A stretch of DNA of 64,000 nt, taken from NCBI RefSeq assembly GCF_003730135.1, contig NZ_RJVO01000003.1, positions 62,001 to 126,000 of the forward strand. The letters run 5' to 3'. This document shows positions 1 through 8,717 of this stretch, one piece after another. The first letter of the stretch is position 1, and each line of letters starts with the position of its first letter. A program made the position numbers and the translations under genes. The notes under the pieces are model-generated. The model made no database searches and had not been told where the DNA came from. It saw only the letters and a list, made by a program, of their open reading frames with translations. The stretch comes from Stagnimonas aquatica (GTDB lineage Bacteria > Pseudomonadota > Gammaproteobacteria > Nevskiales > Nevskiaceae).

Positions 1-53
1 GACTCGCTGTGGCCGATCTCGGTATCACCGGCCGGGCTCTGGAACAGGGTCAT
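1..53 (-). CDS. 5' end of a gene, probably a fatty-acid or acyl-CoA desaturase (partial)
   Basis: Only the first 17 codons are inside the window, reading MTLFQSPAGDTEIGHSE from an ATG at 53. A GGAG ribosome-binding site lies just upstream and the stop of the reductase gene at 79 is 25 bases away, so the two genes are almost certainly co-transcribed. The visible residues are too few to identify a family. The desaturase call rests on context alone: a flavin/2Fe-2S reductase with a divergent DesT/FabR-type repressor is the arrangement of desT-desC-desB in Pseudomonas, where desB encodes the acyl-CoA delta-9 desaturase. Confidence 0.5.
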   Translation of the reverse strand, partial: MTLFQSPAGDTEIGHSE

Positions 54-78
54 GGCGTGGCTCCTGCGGGGTGTGGGG

Positions 79-1188
79 TCAGAGGTCGATCTGCACGTCG
101 CCCGCCGGGGCGCAGACGCAGATCTGGATGAGGTCGTCGGTCTCGCCGAACACCTGGCCGCTGCGCAGATCGCGCACCTGGCCGCAGATCAGGCGGGCGG
201 TACAGCCGTGGCAGATGCCCATGCGGCAGCCATGGGCAGGGGCGAGGCCGGCTTGCTCGGCGGTTTCCAGGATCGAGGTCTGGCCATCGCTGTCGGCTTG
301 GCGCGCGCTGGCGGCGAAGTTCAGCGCGCCGCCGGTGGCGCCGGCATTGGCCGCCGCCAGGGCAGGGCGGAAGCGTTCCACCACCAGCTGCTGGCTCAGG
401 CCGGCTTCGGCCCAGAAGGCTTCGACGCTCGTCAGCAGTGCGGCGGGGCCGCAGGCATAGACCCGGCGGCTACGCCAGTCCGGGCATAGCGTGGCGAGCT
501 GCGCGGCCTGGAAGTGCCCGCCCTTCTGGCCGCTGCGGGTGTAGACCAGATGCAGTTGCAGCTGTGGGTGCTCGGCCGCCAGCGACAGCAGCTCGTCGCG
601 GAACAGGCAGTCCTCGGCGGTCGGTGCGTAGTGAACGAGCGTGCACTCCGGCATCGCTCCTCGGGCGGCGGCGCTGCGCAGCTGGCTCATCACCGGGGTC
701 AGGCCGCTGCCGGCAGTGATCATCAGCAGCTTGTCGTCGTGGCCCTGCGGCTGCACGAACTCGCCCTCGGCGGCAGCCAGTTCCAGCACGGCACCGGCTC
801 GCAGTTCGCGAACCAGATAATTGGACACCCGGCCGCCCTCGACCGCCTTGACCGTGATGCTGATCCGGCCATCGGCGCGCTCCGGCGCCGAGCTGATTGA
901 GTAGCAGCGCCAGTGGCGCACGCCGTCGATATCGACGCCCACGCGCAGGAACTGCCCGGCGCGGTGACCCTGCCAGCGCAGACCGGGCTTCAGCACCAGG
1001 CTGGCGCTGTCGGCGGTTTCCGGGATCACCGCCTCGACCCGCGCCCGCAGGGTCTTGCGGGTCCACAGCGGGTTGACCAGCTCGATGTAGTCGTCCGGGA
1101 CCAGCGGCGTCGTCAGCAGGGCGGCGAGGCGTACGAAACCGGACTCCTGGCGAGGGCGGGGCTGGTGGTGGGGCTGGCTGGCATTCAT
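79..1188 (-). CDS. desC: Flavin-dependent oxidoreductase with C-terminal 2Fe-2S domain (DesC-like desaturase reductase)
   Basis: This 369-residue protein has the layout of electron-supplying reductases: an FAD-binding FNR barrel with the signature RCYSISSAP in its first third, an NAD(P)-binding part with TAGSGLTPVMS, and a plant-type 2Fe-2S ferredoxin domain at the C terminus with CRMGICHGC and a final cysteine in ICVC. It should pass electrons from NAD(P)H through flavin to the iron-sulfur cluster and on to a partner oxygenase or desaturase. The start at 1188 (MNASQP) is preferred because GGAG lies nine bases upstream; an in-frame ATG at 1239 exists but would run through the operator. The next gene, cut by the window edge, would be the partner desaturase. 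Divergence from a FabR/DesT-type regulator supports a role in unsaturated fatty acid synthesis. Confidence 0.82.
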   Translation of the reverse strand: MNASQPHHQPRPRQESGFVRLAALLTTPLVPDDYIELVNPLWTRKTLRARVEAVIPETADSASLVLKPGLRWQGHRAGQFLRVGVDIDGVRHWRCYSISSAPERADGRISITVKAVEGGRVSNYLVRELRAGAVLELAAAEGEFVQPQGHDDKLLMITAGSGLTPVMSQLRSAAARGAMPECTLVHYAPTAEDCLFRDELLSLAAEHPQLQLHLVYTRSGQKGGHFQAAQLATLCPDWRSRRVYACGPAALLTSVEAFWAEAGLSQQLVVERFRPALAAANAGATGGALNFAASARQADSDGQTSILETAEQAGLAPAHGCRMGICHGCTARLICGQVRDLRSGQVFGETDDLIQICVCAPAGDVQIDL

Positions 1189-1222
1189 CGCGATGGCTCC
1201 GGGCTCAGGCTGCAAGCACATT

Positions 1223-1240
1223 AGTGAACATATGTGCACT
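1223..1240. promoter_or_regulatory. Palindromic operator, likely DesT/FabR-type box
   Basis: The 18-base sequence AGTGAACATATGTGCACT matches its reverse complement except for one base pair (positions 5 and 14). It lies between the reductase start and the divergent TetR-family gene, where it could cover the promoter of either. Two short GTGTTCAC motifs at 1271-1278 and 1362-1369 in the same spacer share the GTG...CAC outline and may be secondary sites. The AGTG-N-AC...GT-N-CACT shape fits boxes described for FabR and DesT. That this protein binds here is inferred. Confidence 0.6.
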
Positions 1241-1383
1241 ATAGTTTGGGGAAAGCGAACAAGTCAACAAGTGTTCACTGAAAGTATGGATTCAATGAAA
1301 ACAGTGACTTGTAGCTATCTCGAAGAGTCGTGCAGCGAATGCCGCAACAAAGGCCGATGGGGTGTTCACGCTACAATGGCCTG

Positions 1384-2055
1384 ATGAGACTGCGGAAAAA
1401 GACCGAGGAAAGCGGGGCGGATGCGACCGGCGGCGGCCTGCGGGACGAGCGCAAGCTGCGCACCCGCCGTGCGCTGATGGATGCGGCGCTGGAACTGATC
1501 CAGGGCGAGCGCAGCTTCAGCTCGATCAGCCTGCGCGAGGTGGCCAAGGTTGCTGGGGTGGTGCCGGCGGCGTTCTACCGTCACTTCAGCGGCATGGAAG
1601 ACCTGGGGCTGGCCCTGGTCGACGATTCCTTCCGCACCCTGCACACGATGATGCGCGAGGCGCGCAGCGCGCCGCTGCCGCCGTCCAATCTCATCGCCAA
1701 CTCGGTGGCGACTTTCCTCAAGTACAGCCAGGATCACCGGCCGCATTTCGAGTTCATCGCCAAGGAGCGCTACAGCGGCTCCTCCGCCGTGCGGCTGGCG
1801 ATCCGTCGCGAGATCCGGCTCTGGACCAGCGAGCTGGCGGCGGACCTGGCGCCGTTTCCCAAGCTCAAATCCTTCAATGGCGACGACCTGCGGATGATGG
1901 CCGGGCTGGTGGTGAACACCGTCATCGCCGCCACCGAGCTGATTCTGGATGTGGATACCAAGGACACGGCCGAGGTGGCGCGCATCCATCGCAATGCCGA
2001 GAAGCAGATCATGCTGATCTTCCTGGGCGCCGCAGCTTGGAAGAGTCAGGCCTGA
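1384..2055 (+). CDS. desT: TetR-family transcriptional repressor, FabR/DesT type
   Basis: The 223-residue protein opens with a basic tail and a TetR helix-turn-helix (RTRRALMDAALELI, then SLREVAKVAGVVPAAFYRHF), followed by the ligand domain. The text ERSFSSISLREVAKVAG with PAAFYRHFSGMEDLGLALVD closely resembles E. coli FabR and Pseudomonas DesT, which sense the acyl-CoA or acyl-ACP unsaturation state and repress desaturase or fabAB genes. The start at 1384 (MRLRKKTEES) is chosen because residues encoded upstream are not family-like and overlap a probable promoter (TACAAT at 1371-1376); a longer reading from 1330 is possible. It is transcribed away from the reductase, leaving about 195 bases of control region with the palindrome at 1223-1240. 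Confidence 0.85.
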   Translation: MRLRKKTEESGADATGGGLRDERKLRTRRALMDAALELIQGERSFSSISLREVAKVAGVVPAAFYRHFSGMEDLGLALVDDSFRTLHTMMREARSAPLPPSNLIANSVATFLKYSQDHRPHFEFIAKERYSGSSAVRLAIRREIRLWTSELAADLAPFPKLKSFNGDDLRMMAGLVVNTVIAATELILDVDTKDTAEVARIHRNAEKQIMLIFLGAAAWKSQA

Positions 2056-2319
2056 GCGGCCTGCGGAGAGTCAGTTTTCTGTTTGATTGGTAAGAAATAT
2101 TGTTCGTGAAAGCCAGCGTAAAGACTGGTAAAAAGGCCCTATAGAGGCCAGGATTTCGAGGTTTCTGGAAAGCCCCGTTATCATGCCTGTCAACGGCGCT
2201 TGCCGACCGTCCGCACCGGAGATTTTCCGGTTGCCGTAGCGCGCCGGCGGGCTGGCCGGGACTAGAAAAAACTGGATTTCCGCCGCCTGGCGGGAGTGAC
2301 GTGGGAGTGAGAGAGCGAC

Positions 2320-3945
2320 ATGCCGGTCATTGAATCGAAGATTGATACCAATAGCGCCCAGTTCGCGGCCTACCGCGAGGGCATGCTCCAGTTCATCGCC
2401 GACTGGCGCGCGGTGGAGGCCAAGGGCCGCAAGGAAGAAGAGAGCAAGCGCGAGCGCTTCCACAAGCGCAAGCAGTTGCTGCCGCGCGAACGCGTGCACC
2501 TGATGCTCGACCGTGGCTCGCCCTGGCTGGAGTTCAGCACGCTCTGCGGCTACAAGCAGCACGACGACAAGGACGGTTCGCTGGCCGGCGGCAACATGAT
2601 CGCCGGCATCGGCTATGTCTCCGGTACCCGCTGCCTGGTGGTCGCCAGCAACTCGGCAATCAAGGGCGGCACCATGACCCCCTGGGGCGTGCAGAAGACC
2701 CTGCGCCTGCAGGAGATCGCGCTCCAGCAGAAGCTGCCGGTGGTGTCGATGATCGAGTCCGGCGGCGCCAACCTCTTGTACCAGGCCGAGGTGTTCATCC
2801 CCGGCGGCAAGACCTTCGCCAACCAGTGCCGGCTGTCGGCGGCCGGCATTCCGCAGATCACCGTCGTACACGGCTCCAGTACCGCCGGCGGCGCCTACAT
2901 GCCGGGCCTGTCGGACTTCGTGGTGATGATCCGCAAGCGCGCCAAGGTCTTTCTCGCCGGCCCGCCGCTGCTGAAGGCCGCCACCGGCGAGATTGCCAAG
3001 GACGAAGACCTGGGTGGCGCCGACATGCACTGCTCGGTGGCCGGCACCGCCGAGTTCCTGGCCGAGAACGATGCCGACGGCATCCGCATCGCCCGCGATA
3101 TCGTCAAAAGCATTCATTGGAATGCGCAGAAGCCGAAGCTGGAACTGCGCGAGGTGCGGGCGCCGCTCTACGACATCGAGGAACTCTGCGGCGTGGTGCC
3201 GCCGGACTACAAGAAGCCGGTGGATTGCCGCGAGGTGATCGCGCGGCTGGTCGATGGCAGCGAGTTCCTCGACTTCAAGACCGAGTACGACCAGCAGACC
3301 ATCTGCGGGCGGGCGGTTATCCAGGGCCACACGGTCGGCATCATCAGCAACAATGGTCCGATCACCGTGAAGGGTGCCACCAAGGCCGGGCAGTTCATCC
3401 AGCAGTGCTGCCAGTCCAACATCCCCATCGTCTATCTGATGAACACCACCGGCTACATGGTGGGCACCGAGAGCGAGCAGGGCGGCATCGTCAAGCACGG
3501 CTCGAAGATGATCCAGGCAGTGGCCAACGCCACGGTGCCGCAGATCACCATCGTCATGGGCGGCAGCTTCGGCGCCGGCAACTACGGCATGTGCGGCCGT
3601 GGCTTCGGGCCGCACTTCATCTTCGCCTGGCCCAACAGCCGCACCAGCGTGATGGGCGGTGAGCAGGCCGCCGGGGTGATGGAGATCATCACCCGCCAGA
3701 AGTGGGAAGCCGAAGGCAAGCTGATGGGTGAGACCGACGAGAAGATGCTGGCCATGCTGCGCCAGCAGGTCATCAGCCAGTTCGACAAGGAAAGCCACGC
3801 CTTCGCCGCCACCGCGCGCCTGTTCGACGACGGCCTGATCGACCCGCGCGACACCCGCAAGGTGCTGGGCCTGACGCTCTCGGTCTGCCGCGAGGCCAAG
3901 CTGCGGCAGGTGTTCCCCAACAGTTTTGGCGTGGCGCGCCTGTAA
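2320..3945 (+). CDS. Acyl-CoA carboxylase beta (carboxyltransferase) subunit, geranyl-/methylcrotonyl-CoA type
   Basis: The 541-residue protein is a full-length carboxyltransferase of the PccB/MccB/AtuC family. It has an N-terminal crotonase fold with the acyl-CoA site (SNSAIKGGTMTPWG, ESGGANLLYQAEVF, HGSSTAGGAYMPGLSDFVV) and a C-terminal half with the biotin site (NNGPITVKGATKAGQF and GGSFGAGNYGMCGRGF). It would move the carboxyl group from biotin on the partner alpha subunit (6649-8658) to a branched enoyl-CoA in the cytoplasm. As I recall them, AtuC sequences (geranyl-CoA carboxylase) are closer than MccB ones. The start at 2320 has a purine-rich GGGAGTGAGAGAG stretch upstream. It is the first gene of a four-gene operon, with the dehydrogenase 23 bases downstream. 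The 264 bases upstream hold no recognised gene. Confidence 0.9.
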   Translation: MPVIESKIDTNSAQFAAYREGMLQFIADWRAVEAKGRKEEESKRERFHKRKQLLPRERVHLMLDRGSPWLEFSTLCGYKQHDDKDGSLAGGNMIAGIGYVSGTRCLVVASNSAIKGGTMTPWGVQKTLRLQEIALQQKLPVVSMIESGGANLLYQAEVFIPGGKTFANQCRLSAAGIPQITVVHGSSTAGGAYMPGLSDFVVMIRKRAKVFLAGPPLLKAATGEIAKDEDLGGADMHCSVAGTAEFLAENDADGIRIARDIVKSIHWNAQKPKLELREVRAPLYDIEELCGVVPPDYKKPVDCREVIARLVDGSEFLDFKTEYDQQTICGRAVIQGHTVGIISNNGPITVKGATKAGQFIQQCCQSNIPIVYLMNTTGYMVGTESEQGGIVKHGSKMIQAVANATVPQITIVMGGSFGAGNYGMCGRGFGPHFIFAWPNSRTSVMGGEQAAGVMEIITRQKWEAEGKLMGETDEKMLAMLRQQVISQFDKESHAFAATARLFDDGLIDPRDTRKVLGLTLSVCREAKLRQVFPNSFGVARL

Positions 3946-3968
3946 GCGCGGCGCCGGGAGTTTTCGAC

Positions 3969-5135
<1,167 letters not shown>

Positions 5136-5136
5136 T

Positions 5137-5221
5137 CGTCATTCCGGCGGAAGCCGGAACCCAGTCCATCCGACTTGGGAGGGAATTACGGGACTGGATA
5201 CCGGCTTTCGCCGGTATGACG
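5137..5221. repeat. 85-bp palindromic repeat, copy A
   Basis: The unit contains two short hairpins: a left one (ATTCCGGCGGAAGCCGGAAC) and a right one (GGATACCGGCTTTCGCCGGTAT). The outer ends CGTCATTCCGGC and GCCGGTATGACG are inverted copies with one mismatch. The same 85-base unit recurs at 5542-5626 and 6554-6638. This is the well-known extragenic repeat type that translates as RHSGESRNP / LDTGFRRYD. Copies A and B flank the GIY-YIG nuclease frame. Confidence 0.88.
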
Positions 5222-5239
5222 AGACTGGCGAGGGTTGGC

Positions 5240-5541
5240 ATGGGGAACATTTCTTCGTTTACATCCTCGCCAGTGGCAAGAACGGCACCCTGTATGCCGG
5301 CGTGACCTCGGACTTGGTGCGGCGGGTTTGGCAGCACAAGAGCAAGGTCGTTGAGGGCTTCACCAAGAAGTACGGTGTCGATCAGTTGGTTTGGTTCGAG
5401 GCACATGACAACGCAGAAAGCGCTATTGCCCGCGAGAAGCAGATCAAGGAATGGAGGCGGCAATGGAAGCGCGAGCTGATCGAAAAGAACAACCCGGCAT
5501 GGCGTGATCTGTATGAAGACATTTGTGGTGAATCTCCCAGT
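5240..5541 (+). pseudogene. Small GIY-YIG nuclease, flanked by palindromic repeats and apparently damaged at its start
   Basis: The frame from 5251 encodes about 95 residues of a compact GIY-YIG domain of the UPF0213 kind: FVYILAS and LYAGVTSDLVRRV (the GIY and YIG strands plus catalytic Arg), KKYGVDQLVWFEAH, then AREKQIKEWRR with the metal-binding Glu, and a typical tail NNPAWRDLYEDI. No ATG or GTG opens this frame nearby. An ATG at 5240 reads MGN... in another frame; one extra base within GGGGAA (5242-5247) would give MGKHFFVYILAS, a normal family start, so a one-base deletion is likely. There is no own stop codon: the frame continues through repeat copy B into the hydratase gene. Either a decayed mobile-type gene or a sequencing slip. 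Confidence 0.72.
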
Positions 5542-5626
5542 CGTCATTCCGGCGAAAGCCGGAATCCAGTCCATCCGGCGTGGGAAAAAATTGAAGGACT
5601 GGATACCGGCTTCTGCCGGTATGACG
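5542..5626. repeat. 85-bp palindromic repeat, copy B
   Basis: Same length and hairpin layout as copy A, with the left hairpin ATTCCGGCGAAAGCCGGAAT being a perfect dyad and the right one GGATACCGGCTTCTGCCGGTAT. It follows the GIY-YIG frame directly. The repeat's last bases and the next few supply the GGAG that serves as ribosome-binding site of the hydratase at 5638. Confidence 0.88.
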
Positions 5627-5637
5627 GAGTAGGAAAC

Positions 5638-6546
5638 ATGGTGGAGCTGCCTGAACCCCCAACTCTGCTGCTGAACCTCGACAAGGGGGTTCTGTATCTG
5701 ACACTCAACCGCCCGGAGTCGCGCAACGCCATGTCGCCGGAGATGCTGGCTGACATCGAGGCGGTGTTTGCTGCCATCGCTGCCGACGACGGGGTGCGCG
5801 CCGTGGTCCTACGCGGCGAGGGTGGTCACTTCTGCGCGGGCGCCGATCTCAAGTCGATGATGGGCGCCCGCGACACGGTGCCGCGAAGCGTGGGTGCGGG
5901 AGCGGGCGCTGGGGCTCCTCCCGCTCCCACCTCCCTTCGGTCGGACGCCGTGTCGGAGCCCCGTGGACTCAAGCCGCCGGCGCCGGGCGAGCCCGACCCG
6001 ATTGCCGGCATCAACCGCGCCTTTGGCAGCATGCTGCGCCGGGTGCAGAACGCGCCGCAGGTGGTGATCGCGGTGTGCGAGGGTGCGGTGCTGGGTGGCG
6101 GCTTCGGTCTGGCCTGCGTGTCCGACATCGCCTTCGCGCATGTGGACGCCAAGTTCGGCATGCCGGAAACCACCCGTGGCCTGCCGCCGGCGCAGATCGC
6201 GCCCTTCGTGGTCGAGCGCATCGGTCTGACCCAGGCGCGCCGGCTGGCGCTGACCGGCGCGCAGTTTCGTGGTGCCGAGGCGCTGCGGCTGGGGCTGGTG
6301 CACGAAGGCTTCGCCAGCGAGGAAGAGTTGCAGACCAAGCTCGCCGACACGCTGAAGCAAGTCCTGGGCTGCGCGCCGAAGGCGAATGCGGTGACCAAGG
6401 CCATCCTGCTGAATGTCGGCAAGCTCGACATGGACGCCGTGCTCGACGACGCAGCGGCCAAGTTCGCCGCCTGCGTGCGCGGGCTGGAAGCGCCGGAAGG
6501 CATTGCCGCCTTCATGCAGAAGCGCGCGCCGAAGTGGGCGCAATGA
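5638..6546 (+). CDS. Enoyl-CoA hydratase/isomerase family protein (AtuE/LiuC-like) with an in-frame hairpin insertion
   Basis: The 302-residue protein is a crotonase-fold hydratase. Visible are the substrate strand LYLTLNRPESRNAMSPEM, the first oxyanion-hole region GGHFCAGADLKSMM, the second AVLGGGFGLACVSDIAFA, and the catalytic loop GMPETTRGLPPAQIAPF. It would hydrate the carboxylated enoyl-CoA made by the neighbouring carboxylase. The start at 5638 is fixed by GGAG eight bases upstream, although the reading frame stays open back through the repeat and the GIY-YIG gene. Residues about 78-113 (Gly/Ala/Pro-rich, between GADLKSMM and DPIAGINRAFG) are absent from normal family members and coincide with an 85-base inverted-repeat element at 5871-5955. 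The insertion lies in a surface loop region of the fold, so activity may survive. Confidence 0.85.
   Translation: MVELPEPPTLLLNLDKGVLYLTLNRPESRNAMSPEMLADIEAVFAAIAADDGVRAVVLRGEGGHFCAGADLKSMMGARDTVPRSVGAGAGAGAPPAPTSLRSDAVSEPRGLKPPAPGEPDPIAGINRAFGSMLRRVQNAPQVVIAVCEGAVLGGGFGLACVSDIAFAHVDAKFGMPETTRGLPPAQIAPFVVERIGLTQARRLALTGAQFRGAEALRLGLVHEGFASEEELQTKLADTLKQVLGCAPKANAVTKAILLNVGKLDMDAVLDDAAAKFAACVRGLEAPEGIAAFMQKRAPKWAQ
5871..5955. mobile_element. 85-bp hairpin element (MITE/REP-like) inserted inside the hydratase gene
   Basis: The ends CGACACGGTG (5871-5880) and CGCCGTGTCG (5946-5955) are inverted copies with one mismatch. Inside, GTGGGTGCGGGAGCGG faces CTCCTCCCGCTCCCAC, giving a long imperfect stem. 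The element is translated in frame as a Gly/Ala/Pro-rich segment of the hydratase. CGACACGGTG and GTGGGTGCGGGAGC recur in the spacer of the tandem repeats at 15470-15784, which suggests a dispersed repeat family. No clear target-site duplication was found. Confidence 0.65.
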
Positions 6547-6553
6547 TTTTGGT

Positions 6554-6638
6554 CGTCATTCCGGCGTGAGCCGGAATCCAGTCCATCCGACTGGGGAAGA
6601 GATTGAAGGACTGGATACCGGCTTGCGCCGGTATGACG
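6554..6638. repeat. 85-bp palindromic repeat, copy C
   Basis: Third copy of the 85-base unit, lying in the short gap between the hydratase stop and the alpha-subunit start. Its left hairpin is ATTCCGGCGTGAGCCGGAAT and its right one GGATACCGGCTTGCGCCGGTAT. The differences from copies A and B lie mostly in loops and in the non-hairpin middle. Confidence 0.88.
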
Positions 6639-6648
6639 GCACTACAAG

Positions 6649-8658
6649 ATGAGCGAGAACATCATGAGCAAGCGTTTCAACAAGGTCCTGGTCGCCAACC
6701 GTGGCGAGATCGCGCTGCGGGTGATCCGTGGCGCCCGGAAGCTGGGCTATCAGACCGTCGCCGTCTACGCCGACGCCGATGCTCAAAGCCTGCACGTGCG
6801 CGAGGCCGACGAGGCAGTGCACATCGGCGCCTCGCCGGCCAAGGATTCCTACCTGGTCATCGAGAAGATCATCGCCGCCGCCAAGACCAGCGGCGCGCAG
6901 GCGATCCACCCGGGCTACGGCTTTCTTTCCGAGCGTGAGGCCTTCGCGCAGGCGGTACAGGCGGCTGGCCTGATCTTCATCGGCCCGGACCCGGCTTCCA
7001 TCGAGGCCATGGGCAACAAGAGCGCCTCGAAGATCCGCATGATCGCGGCCGGCGTGCCTTGCGTGCCGGGCTACCAGGGCGACGACCAGCGCGACGACAC
7101 CCTGGTGGCCGAGGCCAGGAAAGCCGGCCTGCCGGTGATGGTCAAGGCGGCGGCCGGCGGTGGTGGTCGTGGCATGCGTCTGGTGTTCGACGAGGCGGCA
7201 TTGCTGGAGAACATCCGGTCCGCGCGCAGCGAGGCGGAAAACGCCTTCGGCTCCGGCCAGCTGTTGATCGAAAAAGCGGTGATGGATGCCCGCCACGTCG
7301 AAATCCAGGTGTTCGGCGACCGTCACGGCAACGTCGTGCACTTCGGCGAGCGCGACTGCTCGGTGCAGCGCCGCAATCAGAAGGTGGTGGAAGAAGCGCC
7401 GTCGCCGGCAGTCGATGACGCCCTGCGCCTGAAGATGGGCGCCGCCGCCGTCGCCGCCGCCAAGGCGGTGAACTATGTCGGCGCCGGCACCGTCGAGTTC
7501 ATGCTGGCGCGCGACGGCCAGTTCTATTTCCTGGAAATGAACACCCGTCTGCAGGTCGAGCACCCGGTGACCGAGCTGGTCTACGGCGTCGATCTGGTCG
7601 AGTGGCAGCTGCGTGTCGCCCAGGGCGAGAAGCTGCCGCTGGGCCAGGCGGAGATCCTCGACAACCGCTACGGCCATGCCATCGAAGTGCGGCTCTGTGC
7701 CGAAGACCCGCAGGCCAACTACCTGCCGCAGACCGGGCCGGTGCTGCGCTGGCAGGCGCCGGTGGGCGAGGGTCTGCGCGTCGATACCTATCTGGAAACC
7801 GGCGCGGTGGTTAGCCCTTATTACGACTCCATGCAGGCCAAGCTGATCGCCTGGGGCGAAGACCGCGAAACGGCGCGTCAACGTTTGCTCAAGGCGCTGG
7901 CTGACACCCGCTTTTTCGGCCTGGTCAGCAACAAGGACTATCTGCGCGACATCCTCGGCCACGCGGCCTTTGCCGGTGGCGACTTCAGCACCGGATTCAT
8001 CGGCCAGTATTTCTCGCAGGAGGCCATCAATGCCGCCAGGCCCAGTGCCCGCCAGGTGGTGCTGGCGGCGGTGGCGCTGTATCTGGACGACGCCCGCCGC
8101 CTGCGCAGCGAGCACGGCATCGAAGCCGAGATGATCGGCTGGCACAGCTCGCACGAGACCGGCGTCGACTTCAAGCTCAAGTGCCGCGAGCAGGAGTTTG
8201 AATTTGAACTGAGCGCGCAGGCCTCACGGCGTTTCAGCGCGGTCATCGCCGGCGAGAAGGTGGAGCTGGAACTGCATCGGCAGGACGCGGACAGCTACAG
8301 CTATCTCTGCGAGGGCGTGCAGGGCAAGGCCTATTTCTCGCGCCAGGGCGATCAGCTCTGGCTGGAGGCCGAAGGCCGCAACTGGTGCTTCAACGACCGC
8401 ACCCTGGCGCCGGTGGAAGGCGCGGCGCCCGGTTCCGACGGCCGCCTGCTGGCGCATTCCGACGGCAAGCTGGTGGCGGTGCACGTCAAGCCCGGCGAGC
8501 AGGTCGAGAAGGGTCAGACGCTGGCGGTGCTGGAGGCGATGAAGATGGAGTTCCAGCTCTCGCTGCCGGTGGCCGGCGTGGTCGAGTCGGTCAATGCCGA
8601 GCCCGGCCAGCAGGTGCGCAACAAGGCGGTGCTGCTGGTGGTGAAGCCGCTGGCCTGA
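6649..8658 (+). CDS. Acyl-CoA carboxylase alpha subunit: biotin carboxylase plus biotin carrier domain
   Basis: The 669-residue protein begins with an ATP-grasp biotin carboxylase (VLVANRGEIALRVIRGARKLG, the glycine loop KAAAGGGGRGMRLV, MNTRLQVEHPVTE) over about 450 residues. A linker domain follows, and a C-terminal biotinyl domain with EAMKMEFQL has its biotinylated lysine near residue 632. It carboxylates its own biotin using ATP and bicarbonate and works with the beta subunit at 2320-3945 as a geranyl- or methylcrotonyl-CoA carboxylase type enzyme. Two start codons, 6649 and 6664, are possible; neither has a strong ribosome-binding site, and the family motif begins right after the second. 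It is the last gene of the operon and is followed by a strong terminator. Confidence 0.92.
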   Translation: MSENIMSKRFNKVLVANRGEIALRVIRGARKLGYQTVAVYADADAQSLHVREADEAVHIGASPAKDSYLVIEKIIAAAKTSGAQAIHPGYGFLSEREAFAQAVQAAGLIFIGPDPASIEAMGNKSASKIRMIAAGVPCVPGYQGDDQRDDTLVAEARKAGLPVMVKAAAGGGGRGMRLVFDEAALLENIRSARSEAENAFGSGQLLIEKAVMDARHVEIQVFGDRHGNVVHFGERDCSVQRRNQKVVEEAPSPAVDDALRLKMGAAAVAAAKAVNYVGAGTVEFMLARDGQFYFLEMNTRLQVEHPVTELVYGVDLVEWQLRVAQGEKLPLGQAEILDNRYGHAIEVRLCAEDPQANYLPQTGPVLRWQAPVGEGLRVDTYLETGAVVSPYYDSMQAKLIAWGEDRETARQRLLKALADTRFFGLVSNKDYLRDILGHAAFAGGDFSTGFIGQYFSQEAINAARPSARQVVLAAVALYLDDARRLRSEHGIEAEMIGWHSSHETGVDFKLKCREQEFEFELSAQASRRFSAVIAGEKVELELHRQDADSYSYLCEGVQGKAYFSRQGDQLWLEAEGRNWCFNDRTLAPVEGAAPGSDGRLLAHSDGKLVAVHVKPGEQVEKGQTLAVLEAMKMEFQLSLPVAGVVESVNAEPGQQVRNKAVLLVVKPLA

Positions 8659-8672
8659 GCCGCGCGGTCAAC

Positions 8673-8703
8673 AAAAAGCCGGCTTCGCGCCGGCTTTTTT
8701 TGT
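8673..8703. terminator. Bidirectional rho-independent terminator
   Basis: The hairpin AAAAGCCGGC-TTCGC-GCCGGCTTTTTTT has a run of T on the plus strand and a shorter one on the minus strand. It lies between two convergent genes and can end transcription of both the carboxylase operon and the dienelactone hydrolase gene. Confidence 0.9.
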
Positions 8704-8717
8704 GCGCTGCCTGGGGA

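Noticed and set aside
2071-3798. A 575-codon open frame on the minus strand opposite the carboxylase beta subunit
   Set aside because: Antisense to a complete conserved gene and lacking any family motif.
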